DNA of 64,000 bases, taken from NCBI GenBank assembly GCA_009937615.1, contig JAACFB010000003.1, forward strand, positions 62,001 through 126,000, in the 5' to 3' direction. The stretch comes from Gammaproteobacteria bacterium (GTDB taxonomy: Bacteria; Pseudomonadota; Gammaproteobacteria; Steroidobacterales; Woeseiaceae). Below, in pieces: positions 41,804 through 51,744 of this stretch; positions within the stretch are counted from its first letter, which is position 1, and every line of letters starts with the position of its first letter. Made by a program: the position numbers and the translations under genes. The notes under the pieces were generated by a model. It was given only the letters and a program-made list of their open reading frames with translations, had not been told where the DNA came from and searched no databases.

Positions 41804-42982
41804 ATGACGATCGAGGAAATCAAAACAGTCTGCTATGTCGGCGCCGGAACAATGGGATGCTTCAATGCCCTGGTTGCCGCGGTCTCTGGCTACGACGCCG
41901 TCATGCACGATCTGTCGGACGAGCAGCTTGAGCAGGTTCAGAAGACGCAGGCAGAGATAGGCGCGTTCCTGGTCGCCAGCGGGTATTGTTCGGAGCCGGA
42001 CCTCAGGGCCGGAATCCAGCGCGTAAGCTGTGAGGGCGACCTTGCCGCGGCGACCTCCAAGGCCGACCTGGTCAGCGAATCGGTGATCGAGGAGCTGGGC
42101 GTAAAGCGTGAAGTGCATGCAAGACTTGACCGGCTCTGCCCCGAACGGACCATTCTGACCACCAATACGTCAGGGTTGCTCGTCTCGGACATCGAAGATG
42201 CGGTGAGGCGTGGTGACCGTTTCGCCGCGTTGCATTCGCATCTCGGCTCGCCGCTCATTGATATCGTCGCCGGCCCGCGCACCAGCTCGGCGACCATCGG
42301 TATTTTGACGCGTTATGTGAGAAGCCTGAATGCCGCGCCGCTGGTACTGCACAAGGAGAACCGCGGCTACGTCCTGAACGCGATGCTGGGCCCGGTATTG
42401 ACGATGGCGCTGATGCTGGTAATAGAGGGGGGCGTCAGCAAGGAAGCAGTCGACGCCGCCTGGATGAAACATCGCCATGCGCCAATGGGCCCTTTCGGCA
42501 TGATGGACCTGTTCGGTCTCAACGTCGTTTATGACGGCTGGCAGCACCGCGAAGCCGATCCCGTTGTCGATACACTCAAGCCGAGAGTGCTTGCCGGCTT
42601 GCAGCCGTATATCGATCGTGGCGACCTGGGAATGAAAACGGGAAAGGGTTTTTACGAGTACCCGAATCCCGCCTACGAGCGCCCGGATTTTTCCAAGCTA
42701 CATGGCGATGACGATGCTCCAAATTTCGCCATGACGGCGGTGTTGCTTGGCAATGCGATCATACTTGCCTGCAACGATGTCGCAGATCCTGCCGAGATCG
42801 ACTACGCGTGGACGGTCGGCATGAGTCTTGAAGCCGGGCCATTCGCACTCCTTGATGAGATGGGCATCACTGCTGCACGCCAGCTGATCGCTGCGTCGGG
42901 AGACTTTTTCTCGGCCGAGGAAAGCCGGATGATCGGGCTTTTCCTGGGCCAACGGGAGGTAGGCGATCGTGTCAGCCTCTAG
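41804..42982 (+). CDS. 3-hydroxyacyl-CoA dehydrogenase (FadB C-domain/PaaH type)
   Basis: 392 aa. Rossmann motif VCYVGAGTMGCFNALVAAVSGYDAVMHD at the start, ESVIEELGVKREVHARLD, TTNTSGLLVSDI, HSHLGSP (catalytic His region, a change from the usual HFFNP), and DLFGLNVVYDGW and GMKTGKGFYEYP in the C-domain. The enzyme oxidises an (S)-3-hydroxyacyl-CoA with NAD. The H-x-x-x-P replacement HSHLGSP suggests an altered substrate pocket. Overlaps the next gene by 14 bp. Confidence 0.88.
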   Translation: MTIEEIKTVCYVGAGTMGCFNALVAAVSGYDAVMHDLSDEQLEQVQKTQAEIGAFLVASGYCSEPDLRAGIQRVSCEGDLAAATSKADLVSESVIEELGVKREVHARLDRLCPERTILTTNTSGLLVSDIEDAVRRGDRFAALHSHLGSPLIDIVAGPRTSSATIGILTRYVRSLNAAPLVLHKENRGYVLNAMLGPVLTMALMLVIEGGVSKEAVDAAWMKHRHAPMGPFGMMDLFGLNVVYDGWQHREADPVVDTLKPRVLAGLQPYIDRGDLGMKTGKGFYEYPNPAYERPDFSKLHGDDDAPNFAMTAVLLGNAIILACNDVADPAEIDYAWTVGMSLEAGPFALLDEMGITAARQLIAASGDFFSAEESRMIGLFLGQREVGDRVSL

Positions 42983-43778
42983 CCTCGATATTCAAACCTT
43001 GTTCAACCTGGACGGCAAGATCGCGCTGGTCACCGGCGGCTCGCGCGGCATCGGCCGCATGATGGCGCAGGGCCTGCTGCAGGCGGGCGCCAGGGTCTAC
43101 GTCACGGCACGCAGTGCCGATGTCTGCGAGCAGACCGCGACCGAGCTGAGCCAGTACGGCGCCTGCGAGGCTCTGCCGGCGGATATCAATGACGAAGAAG
43201 CGCGCCAGCGCCTGGTAGCGGATATCGACGTTCGCGATGGCAGGCTCGATATTCTCATCAATAATGCGGGCAAAGCCTGGGGCGACAGCTTCGAGAACTA
43301 TACGGCCGAGGCGTTCGAAAAAGTCCTGCAACTCAATGTCACGACACTGTTTGCGATGACCCGGGACTGCACGCCACTGCTGGAGAAAGCGGCTAGCGCA
43401 AGAGACCCTGCGCGCGTCATCAACATTGGCTCTATCGACGGCCTGCATATTCCGAGAGTGCACGGAATCGGAACTTACGCCTACTCGGCCAGCAAAGCGG
43501 CCGTCCACCACCTGACCCGGCACCTGGCAGTGGAGCTCGGTTCGAGACACATTACCGTCAACGCGATTGCGCCAGGATTTTTCCCCAGCACCATGACGGA
43601 AAAGATATTCGAGCACTTTGGCGACAAACTCGCGAGCAATAGCCTGCTTGGACGCGTCGGCGAGCCGGAGGACATTGCTGGTATCGCGATCTACCTGAGT
43701 TCACGCGCCGGCGCCTACGTGCATGGCGCAGTCATTCCCGTCGACGGCGGCACGATCATCAACCATCGCCACACCTGA
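42969..43778 (+). CDS. SDR family oxidoreductase
   Basis: 269 aa from a GTG start inside the end of the previous gene. SDR signatures: TGGSRGIGRMM near residue 19, NNAGKAWGD, Ser in NIGSIDGLHIPRVHGIGTYAYSASK (Y-x-x-x-K), and IPVDGGTI at the end. TARSAD after strand two (Arg, no acidic residue) favours NADP. Together with the dehydrogenase in front it would give the operon two alcohol/ketone steps of different stereochemistry. Last gene of the operon. Confidence 0.88.
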   Translation: MSASSLDIQTLFNLDGKIALVTGGSRGIGRMMAQGLLQAGARVYVTARSADVCEQTATELSQYGACEALPADINDEEARQRLVADIDVRDGRLDILINNAGKAWGDSFENYTAEAFEKVLQLNVTTLFAMTRDCTPLLEKAASARDPARVINIGSIDGLHIPRVHGIGTYAYSASKAAVHHLTRHLAVELGSRHITVNAIAPGFFPSTMTEKIFEHFGDKLASNSLLGRVGEPEDIAGIAIYLSSRAGAYVHGAVIPVDGGTIINHRHT

Positions 43779-43824
43779 AGTCCTTTCCTGCCGATGCTGG
43801 CAGCAGCGGCGTAAAAAGGCATCT

Positions 43825-44730
43825 CTAGGCTACGTTCCGCTCTACGGATCGGCGCGTGTGGCCGGCGATCATCGAGGTCAGTCTATCGACCAGCTGGGGC
43901 GGGATGTCATGACCCATTCCGTCGATGAGCTCGAGCCTGGCGCCCTTGATGTGTTTCGCCGTGTCGATCCCGCATTCGAGCGGGATCAAAGGGTCTTCCT
44001 TGCCGTGAATGACCAGCGTCGGTTTGTCGATCGTCGCGAGCCGCTTTACGCGGCTGCCGTCTGCGACCACCGCGGCAACGTGGCGCCTGAAGCCCTGCGG
44101 ATAAAAGCTTCTCTGCAATGACATTGAAATGAGGTGGCGCCATTCCTCTTCGCTCCTCGGGTAGCCCGGGCTGCTGATGAGCTTTATCGACTTGATGGCG
44201 TGTTTGAGCATGACCTCGGGATCGCCGGTATCGGGGCGCCTGATGAAAATATGCTGCAGGACATCGCTACGTGGTGGCGGCAAGCGCGGATTGCCGCTGC
44301 TCGACATCAGCGACGTCAGCGACTTCACACGATGTGGATGCCCAACCGTCAGCAGCTGCGCGATCATGCCGCCCATCGATGCCCCGACGACGTGCGCTGC
44401 CTCTATGTCGAGCGCTTCGAGTACGCCCGCCGCGTCGGCCGCCATGTCCTCGAGCGTATAGGGCGCATTGAGCGGCGCGCTCAGCAGATGATTCAGAACG
44501 TAGTTCAGCCGGCCGGGCGCCTTGGCGCCCTCGAACTTGGTCGACAGACCAACGTCGCGGTTGTCGAAGCGGATGACATAGTGGCCGTGAGCAACGAGTG
44601 CATTGCAGAATTCGGGCGACCACGCCGTCATCTGCGTACCGAGACCCATGATCAGCAATACCGGATCGGCGCCCGGGTCCCCAAACGTGTCGTATTCGAT
44701 TTCCAGATCTTTTACCTGCAGCGTTGCCAT
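43825..44730 (-). CDS. alpha/beta hydrolase (esterase-like), second copy
   Basis: 301 aa. Paralogue of the hydrolase at 16873: Ser118 in GASMGGM, Asp in HGKEDPLIPLECG and His in GMGHDIPPQL, with FDNRDVGLSTKF near residue 55 in both. No signal peptide. It is 5 bp downstream of the DUF3089 hydrolase on the same strand, so the two are probably co-transcribed from the promoter with the Crp-type dyad at 45989. Likely acts on an ester or lactone intermediate. Confidence 0.85.
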   Translation of the reverse strand: MATLQVKDLEIEYDTFGDPGADPVLLIMGLGTQMTAWSPEFCNALVAHGHYVIRFDNRDVGLSTKFEGAKAPGRLNYVLNHLLSAPLNAPYTLEDMAADAAGVLEALDIEAAHVVGASMGGMIAQLLTVGHPHRVKSLTSLMSSSGNPRLPPPRSDVLQHIFIRRPDTGDPEVMLKHAIKSIKLISSPGYPRSEEEWRHLISMSLQRSFYPQGFRRHVAAVVADGSRVKRLATIDKPTLVIHGKEDPLIPLECGIDTAKHIKGARLELIDGMGHDIPPQLVDRLTSMIAGHTRRSVERNVA

Positions 44731-44735
44731 AGCGA

Positions 44736-45920
44736 TTACTTCCTGTCTCGGTCGAGACTCAGGTAGGCGTTCACGCGCTCGACCGCGTTGTCCCGAATAT
44801 TCATGTAGAAAAGGCTGTAGTCGTGAACGTGATAATTCTCGCCGGGCATCTTGCCGAACTCGTAGATCGGCGACGTCGGCTTCGAGATGTAAAGGTAGCC
44901 ATCGTCGGCGCAGCGGGCCGAGACGTCCTTCGTCATCAGTGGCGCCAGTTTTGACCGCAAGGAGAAATTGAGAATCCCGGGCGCCTCGACATAGGTAGCG
45001 CCCTTGTGCAGCTCGCGTCCGGCTCGACCGTGGCCGGCAGACCAGGACAGCGGGTTGACGCAGGTTGCGATCTTCCTGCTGCGACGTTCCCAGCGTCTGC
45101 CGTTTGCGGCGCCGTAATAATGCTCACTCTGGTCGCCGAGGTGTATCGGACCCCCTGCCTCGCCATAGGTATCCCAGGCGATCAGGCAGCGGGTATCTGC
45201 CGCCGTCCCGCACACGGGCAGCCAGCGCAACGTCGACCCAAGCTTGTCCCGCGGCAGCGAGAAACCCGGTACGTACGCGGCAATCATGCGTTTTCGAAAG
45301 TCAGCCGGGCCGATCACCTCTTCGAGGAGTCGAATGGCATGCAGTGTGCCCTGGCTGTGGCCGGCGAGGATAAATGGCCGGCCTTTGTTATGCGTGGTCA
45401 TGTAATGCTCGAAGGCGCGGCGCACATCGTCAAAGGCCGCCTCCAGCGCCAATCGTCCGCTCGGACTGGCGTCCATAAACACGTGAAACGTCGCCTGCCG
45501 GTATCGGGGCGCATAGATTCGGCAGCAGCCGCTGAATACCGACACCTGTGACGGGACAACGAAGTTCTCGACGAGCATGTTCGCGGTCCACTTGCCAGGA
45601 TCGGCATTCCAGTTCTCATTGCCGAAGTAGGTCGTCGGATGGATGAAGAACACGTCGGCCCGGGCAGCGGCGGACGGCGCCGGCTGCGCCGAGCCCGGTG
45701 AAACGCCGGACAAGCCCGGAGACTCGGGCGTAACGACCCACGCGGATTCACGGCTGTAGTCGGGCGCGGCGGGCAGATGCGCCGCATCGAATTCCTCCGC
45801 TGGCCGGACCGTATTCACATACGCCCGCCACGCAAGCCACGTTGCGAGGAAATTCGCTGCCACGACGACAACAACAAAGATTGCGACGCCGATCAGCAGT
45901 TTTCCAAGCGGCTTTCTCAA
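44736..45920 (-). CDS. DUF3089-type alpha/beta hydrolase with N-terminal membrane helix
   Basis: 394 aa from a TTG start at 45920 (TAGG 8 bp before). One transmembrane helix is at about residues 8-30 (LLIGVAIFVVVVVAANFLATW), then a periplasmic hydrolase domain: ADVFFIHPTTYF near 85, the nucleophile Ser in ILAGHSQGTLHAIRLLEE and VPGFSLPRDKL. DUF3089 proteins are lipase/esterase-like. Membrane anchoring on the periplasmic side would allow it to split an incoming ester before uptake. The start could also be read further upstream, but that adds no conserved sequence and would overlap the regulatory dyad. Confidence 0.82.
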   Translation of the reverse strand: MRKPLGKLLIGVAIFVVVVVAANFLATWLAWRAYVNTVRPAEEFDAAHLPAAPDYSRESAWVVTPESPGLSGVSPGSAQPAPSAAARADVFFIHPTTYFGNENWNADPGKWTANMLVENFVVPSQVSVFSGCCRIYAPRYRQATFHVFMDASPSGRLALEAAFDDVRRAFEHYMTTHNKGRPFILAGHSQGTLHAIRLLEEVIGPADFRKRMIAAYVPGFSLPRDKLGSTLRWLPVCGTAADTRCLIAWDTYGEAGGPIHLGDQSEHYYGAANGRRWERRSRKIATCVNPLSWSAGHGRAGRELHKGATYVEAPGILNFSLRSKLAPLMTKDVSARCADDGYLYISKPTSPIYEFGKMPGENYHVHDYSLFYMNIRDNAVERVNAYLSLDRDRK

Positions 45921-45960
45921 CTCGAGCCTACCCGCTGCGCTGAATATCCAGCCAATCGCG

Positions 45961-46004
45961 ATGATGGCAGGAACAGGACCGGGAGGCCCGTCACCTCGGT
46001 GACA
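45961..46004 (-). promoter_or_regulatory. Crp-type dyad (site 9) before the hydrolase pair
   Basis: CGTCACCTCGGTGACA at 45989-46004, consensus except for the first base. Reading leftward, a -10-like CATCAT (45966 to 45961) ends 35.5 bp from the centre. The TTG start of the hydrolase lies 68 bp from the dyad, consistent with the other sites. Confidence 0.5.
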
Positions 46005-46026
46005 GTTCTGCGCATCGGGGAGCCGG

Positions 46027-47592
46027 CTAGCTTGCGCTTTGCAATAACAGCGAGTCGCGTATCTGATCGATCTGCGGCTTGAGCTTCGGTTTGGTCCTGC
46101 CGAGACAGGGCTTGTCGCGCGGGCAGCCCGAGCTGCGCGGACAAATAATCGTCGCGTCCTTGCCCGAGCCTTCGGCGATCCAGCCAATGTTGAGTATTTT
46201 GCTGATGCTTTCGAGCTGCCGGCGTGCTTCGAGCGGAATCGCACCCGACCCGCCGCCCGCGTTGCAGCTTTGCTCGATCGCACTGATCGTCTCGAACGGA
46301 TCAATGTTCTGCGCGCGCAGCGCAGGCGCGAGATCGACGCCCGCGCACAGCACGTGCGGGTTACCGGCCGCGTCTTTGCTGCGAATCGACTGGCAGCAGT
46401 AGAGGCGCTTGTCGTCCCCGGAACGCAGCACCGAAATCTGTGAAGACGGTTTGGTCGAGCGCGTGTTCAACATCCGGAACACGGCCCAGTGCTGGCAGGG
46501 GTCGGAGACCATGGTCATGTTGCCCCAGGGCAGGGGGATGCCGTTGCCGCGGTACACGGCGCGCAGATTGCCGGGCGGGTATGCATCGAAGTAATGCCAG
46601 TGCGGGTAGGGGCTGACGCTCGACATACGGCGCATTACCAGCGTGGTTGTTAGCCCTATCCTGTCGCCGGCATTAATGGCATGTGCATGTCTGGCCAGGA
46701 ACTGGCGAAACGGGGTCTTGGGAGCTAACAGCGCGGCTGCGAAATAGCTGCATTCAAAATCTCGCCAGGCGAACAGGATATCCTGCGCATCGACATTCGG
46801 TGAATCGGCGTCATGCCGCCGGCCGGATACGCGGCCGCCGGACACCTGCGGGGCCCTCGCGCCGTCGCCATCATGCAGGACCTTGTGGGCGATGTGATTG
46901 GCGAGATCGTATTTGAGCCTGGACGGTGTGTCGCGCAGAGAGTTGTTCAGGTAAATGATGTTGGGTGCATCGTAGAAAGACCGCACGATCATATTGAGCG
47001 GTGCGTCTGTGTCCCCGCGATCTTTGAACGGCGACTTGTCGAACCACCTGACTTCGAGAGCGAGTTCGTTCGCAATATCGAAAACGTCTTCGACATCCAG
47101 GGGAAATCGTTTTCGCCCTACGGTCTCGGCCGCGCGTTCGATATCCGGAAAGCGGTTGCGGTTTGACTCCTGGTGGGCGCGGATCAGCAGGTGCGCGAAC
47201 TGGCGGCCGGTCGTGCCGGTTTGTGCAAGCAGTTCCGGGATCGCAAGCTGCAAGAGGTTCTCCGAGAACAGGAAACCGGGCTCGAGCGGAATGCCGCTGA
47301 CCGCTGATTCAAGCGGAGCAGGATCGATCGCCGGGCTGTCGAGAGACTCGTCGTAAAACCAGTTGACGTCTTTCTGAAAAATCTCGGCCACGATTTGCAG
47401 CAACCGTTCCGACGGAACCCGCTTGCCGTTTTCGATCATCGACAGGTAGGAGACCGACGGGCCCGCCTCGGCATCGATCTGGATGCAGCGAACCGACAGG
47501 TCCTCGAGTGTCAGGTTATTGCGCTTGCGCAGCGACTTGATCTTCGTGCCGAGGAAGTGCGCCTTACGTTTCAGCCCTTGCCTGTTTGTCAT
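46027..47592 (-). CDS. XRE-type regulator with IrrE-like and DUF3612-like C-domain (RamB/ScfR-like)
   Basis: 521 aa. HTH_3 at about residues 12-75 (LRKRNNLTLEDLSVRCIQIDAEAGPSVSYLSMIENGKRVPS). A middle part resembles ImmA/IrrE metallopeptidases, but the zinc motif reads NHIAHKVLHDG: the HExxH glutamate is missing, so it is probably only a sensor fold. The last third has conserved Cys (CCQSI, CAGVDL, CPRSSGCPRDKPCLG). This layout is that of short-chain acyl-CoA-responding regulators of the glyoxylate or propionate pathway (RamB, ScfR, DUF3612). It is divergent from aceA, so regulation of aceA and itself is likely. Confidence 0.85.
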   Translation of the reverse strand: MTNRQGLKRKAHFLGTKIKSLRKRNNLTLEDLSVRCIQIDAEAGPSVSYLSMIENGKRVPSERLLQIVAEIFQKDVNWFYDESLDSPAIDPAPLESAVSGIPLEPGFLFSENLLQLAIPELLAQTGTTGRQFAHLLIRAHQESNRNRFPDIERAAETVGRKRFPLDVEDVFDIANELALEVRWFDKSPFKDRGDTDAPLNMIVRSFYDAPNIIYLNNSLRDTPSRLKYDLANHIAHKVLHDGDGARAPQVSGGRVSGRRHDADSPNVDAQDILFAWRDFECSYFAAALLAPKTPFRQFLARHAHAINAGDRIGLTTTLVMRRMSSVSPYPHWHYFDAYPPGNLRAVYRGNGIPLPWGNMTMVSDPCQHWAVFRMLNTRSTKPSSQISVLRSGDDKRLYCCQSIRSKDAAGNPHVLCAGVDLAPALRAQNIDPFETISAIEQSCNAGGGSGAIPLEARRQLESISKILNIGWIAEGSGKDATIICPRSSGCPRDKPCLGRTKPKLKPQIDQIRDSLLLQSAS

Positions 47593-47607
47593 AATCAGCC
47601 CGTATCT

Positions 47608-47689
47608 GTGAAATTAACATTGTAAAATTTTTTGTGTGAAATTTCATATTAATTGGTCGTACTATAACCGTCAGCAACAATGGTTTCAC
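47608..47689. promoter_or_regulatory. divergent control region of the regulator and aceA
   Basis: GTGAAATT is repeated at 47608-47615 and 47636-47643 (28 bp apart) and occurs inverted as GGTTTCAC at 47682-47689. A leftward promoter ATGAAA (47647 to 47642), 17-bp spacer and TACAAT (47624 to 47619) would drive the regulator; its -35 overlaps the second repeat. A rightward -10-like TATAAC is at 47663-47668. These repeats are candidate operators. Confidence 0.5.
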
Positions 47690-47726
47690 GGTTTTTACAC
47701 GGGATACGGGCAGGAGGCAGGTCAGC

Positions 47727-49025
<1,299 letters not shown>

Positions 49026-49040
49026 GCAGGAGGATTCGTA

Positions 49041-49481
49041 ATGGCGAAGTCGATAATTGAATACCTCGCGAGAGACAATCTCAGAGCGAAGTTCCTTGAC
49101 CGGACGATCCCGTTGCAGGGCGCAAGCCACGTCGATGTCACCGGGTACTCGATCGACGTTCCGATGCGGTACACGGAATTTTTTGCCACGCTCGTCGACG
49201 GCCGCACGGTAAGACTCAAGGACCCACGGCAGTTCGTCGCCTGGTCCGGTCGGGCGAGCAAACGCAATTATCTTTTCAAGGGCCGTCACGGTCGCATCGA
49301 AGTGCAGACCGAAACGGAGCAGACGACCAGGATTGTCCGGACGGCCACGACCGAACGTTCGTTCGTCGCGCGGGACGGAAGCCAGCTTGTCGTGCATCGC
49401 TGGGGCCGGGTCTTCCCCGTGAGCATGGTCGCGCCGAGTCGTGATTATGAAGCGGATGGGATGTATGCTTTCACCCAATAG
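49041..49481 (+). CDS. stand-alone malate synthase G insert-domain protein
   Basis: 146 aa with AGGAGG before the ATG. Residues about 17-95 (FLDRTIPLQGASHVDVTGYSI ... DPRQFVAWSGRASKRNYLFKGRHGRIEVQTE) align with residues about 183-265 of the malate synthase G encoded just downstream (FLDRTIPLDGASHAEVTAYEV ... DPDKFIGHSHQRDRCSLLFRNNGLHIEIQT), the beta-rich domain inserted into the TIM barrel. No catalytic barrel is present. The last residues, YEADGMYAFTQ, match a stretch near the end of isocitrate lyase ([11 protein letters not shown]). It may bind or regulate one of its neighbours. Function unknown. Confidence 0.7.
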   Translation: MAKSIIEYLARDNLRAKFLDRTIPLQGASHVDVTGYSIDVPMRYTEFFATLVDGRTVRLKDPRQFVAWSGRASKRNYLFKGRHGRIEVQTETEQTTRIVRTATTERSFVARDGSQLVVHRWGRVFPVSMVAPSRDYEADGMYAFTQ

Positions 49482-49504
49482 CGCTAGCAGGCCATGATGA
49501 GTAC

Positions 49505-51709
49505 ATGACCGCGAGGAGTTTGCCGGTGGCGTCCAGGGAGTTGCGACAAATCGGTAATCTTCAGGTCGACCCGCTCTTTGCCGGCTTTATCGAGCACGAG
49601 CTGTTGCCGGCGATCGGGTTCGGGGCGGCGGAATTCTGGAGCGGCCTTGAATCACTGCTGGACGACCTGACGCCGGTCAACCGGGGGCTGCTGCAAAAAA
49701 GGGCTTCGCTGCAGGCACAAATCGATGCATGGCACGTGGCCAGGAACGGCTCCGCGTGGGACCAGGCAGAGTATGTCGGTTTCCTGAGAGACATCGGTTA
49801 TCTCGGTGAAGCCGGCGAGCCTTTTCAAATTACGACCGACGGCGTGGACCCCGAGATCGCCTCGATCGCAGGCCCACAGCTCGTTGTTCCCGTAAGCAAT
49901 GCGCGTTTTGCGCTGAACGCGGCAAATGCCCGCTGGGGCAGCCTCTACGATGCGCTGTATGGGACCGATGTCCTTTCCGAACAGGACGGGTGCGAGCGCG
50001 GCTCGACATACAATCCGCGGCGCGGCGCCGCCGTGATCCGCTATGCAATCGATTTTCTGGACCGGACGATTCCGTTGGACGGCGCAAGCCATGCCGAGGT
50101 GACGGCCTACGAAGTGGCGTCGACGTCGGGCAGCGCCGCCTGTACTGCGATGTTGGCGAGCGGCGGGCACCGCGCCTTTGCAGACCCCGACAAGTTCATC
50201 GGCCATTCGCACCAGCGAGATCGTTGCTCCCTGTTATTTCGCAACAACGGGCTGCACATAGAGATCCAGACGAATCCCGAGCATCCGGTGGGCCGGGATG
50301 CGCCCGGAAACGTCAGTGATGTGGTGCTCGAGTCCGCGCTAACGACGATCCAGGATTGCGAGGATTCGGTCGCCGCCGTCGACGCCGGGGACAAGGTGGG
50401 CGTTTACCGCAACTGGCTCGGACTCATGCAGGGCACGCTCGAAGCGCAGTTCGACAAAGGCGACCAGACCGTCATGCGTCGTCTGAACAGGGACCGAGTT
50501 TTTCAGGCTGCACAAGGCGGTGAAATCGCGCTTTCGGGCCGCAGCCTGATGCTGGTGCGAAACGTTGGTCACCTGATGACGACGGATGCGGTGCTGGACA
50601 GGAGTGGCAATGAGACCTTCGAGGGTATACTCGACGCGGTCGTGACCTCGGCCTGTGCGATGGCCAACGCCCGCCAGTCCGAACGCCAACCGAACAGCCG
50701 CAGCCATAGCGTCTACATCGTCAAGCCTAAGATGCACGGTCCCGAGGAGGCGGCGTTCACGAATACGCTTTTCGACCGCGTCGAGGACATGCTGGGGATG
50801 GCGCGACATACGCTGAAGGTCGGCGTCATGGACGAGGAGCGGCGCACGACCGTCAACCTGCACGAATGCATTCGCGCAGTTCGCGACCGCCTCGTCTTTA
50901 TCAATACCGGCTTCCTTGATCGTACCGGCGATGAAATTCATACGAGCATGCACGCGGGCCCCGTGTTACCGAAGGAGTCGATCAAAGCGCAACCATGGAT
51001 TCATGCCTACGAAGACTGGAACGTCGACATCGGAATCCGCTGTGGATTGCCGGGCCGTGCGCAGATCGGCAAAGGCATGTGGCCGAAGCCCGATGAAATG
51101 CGCCAAATGATGGACACTAAAAGCGCCCACCCCGAAGCGGGCGCCAATTGCGCCTGGGTGCCATCGCCAACGGCAGCCACACTGCACGCAATGCACTACC
51201 ATGCCGTTGACGTCCGCCGGCGGCAGCAGGAGCTCGCGACGCGAGAACTGGCAAGCCTGGACAGCATCCTGACGCCGCCGCTCTGCGATCCGTCGACGCT
51301 GGATGCGGAGACGATTCAGGCGGAGCTCGACAACAACGCCCAGGGCATTCTCGGCTACGTTGTGCGCTGGATAGACCAGGGCATTGGCTGCTCCAAGGTT
51401 CCCGATATCAACGACGTCGGTCTCATGGAGGATCGTGCAACGCTGCGGATCTCGAGTCAGCATATCGCCAACTGGCTGCTTCACGGAGTGACGAGTGAGA
51501 GCGCTGTGCGGCAGACATTCCGGCGCATGGCCAGGGTCGTGGACGAACAGAATGCCGGCGATCCGGGTTACCTGCGCATGAGCGACAACTTCGAGACCAG
51601 CATTGCATTCCAGGCGGCCTGCGACCTTGTCTTCAAAGGTTGCGAGCAGCCGAACGGCTACACCGAGCCATTGCTGCACGCTTACCGGCGACTCCGCAAG
51701 AGGCTGTAA
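49505..51709 (+). CDS. glcB: malate synthase G
   Basis: 734 aa, a typical length for the G isoform. Landmarks: EDSVAAVDAGDKVGVYRNWLGLMQGTL, the active-site Arg in SLMLVRNVGHLM, HGPEEAAFT, LKVGVMDEERRTTVNL, STKAQP-like KESIKAQPWIHAYEDWN, and CAWVPSPTAATLHAMHYH. The beta insert (about residues 180-270) is intact. The enzyme condenses glyoxylate and acetyl-CoA to malate, completing the glyoxylate shunt with aceA. Starting ATG 23 bp after the insert-domain gene. Confidence 0.97.
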   Translation: MTARSLPVASRELRQIGNLQVDPLFAGFIEHELLPAIGFGAAEFWSGLESLLDDLTPVNRGLLQKRASLQAQIDAWHVARNGSAWDQAEYVGFLRDIGYLGEAGEPFQITTDGVDPEIASIAGPQLVVPVSNARFALNAANARWGSLYDALYGTDVLSEQDGCERGSTYNPRRGAAVIRYAIDFLDRTIPLDGASHAEVTAYEVASTSGSAACTAMLASGGHRAFADPDKFIGHSHQRDRCSLLFRNNGLHIEIQTNPEHPVGRDAPGNVSDVVLESALTTIQDCEDSVAAVDAGDKVGVYRNWLGLMQGTLEAQFDKGDQTVMRRLNRDRVFQAAQGGEIALSGRSLMLVRNVGHLMTTDAVLDRSGNETFEGILDAVVTSACAMANARQSERQPNSRSHSVYIVKPKMHGPEEAAFTNTLFDRVEDMLGMARHTLKVGVMDEERRTTVNLHECIRAVRDRLVFINTGFLDRTGDEIHTSMHAGPVLPKESIKAQPWIHAYEDWNVDIGIRCGLPGRAQIGKGMWPKPDEMRQMMDTKSAHPEAGANCAWVPSPTAATLHAMHYHAVDVRRRQQELATRELASLDSILTPPLCDPSTLDAETIQAELDNNAQGILGYVVRWIDQGIGCSKVPDINDVGLMEDRATLRISSQHIANWLLHGVTSESAVRQTFRRMARVVDEQNAGDPGYLRMSDNFETSIAFQAACDLVFKGCEQPNGYTEPLLHAYRRLRKRL

Positions 51710-51744
51710 ATGACAAATGTCGCGGTCGCGGCTATCGTGGACAG

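Noticed and set aside
43788-43803. CTGCC/GGCAG hairpin between converging genes as a terminator
   Set aside because: Only 5 bp of stem and no T-run; too weak to list as a feature.
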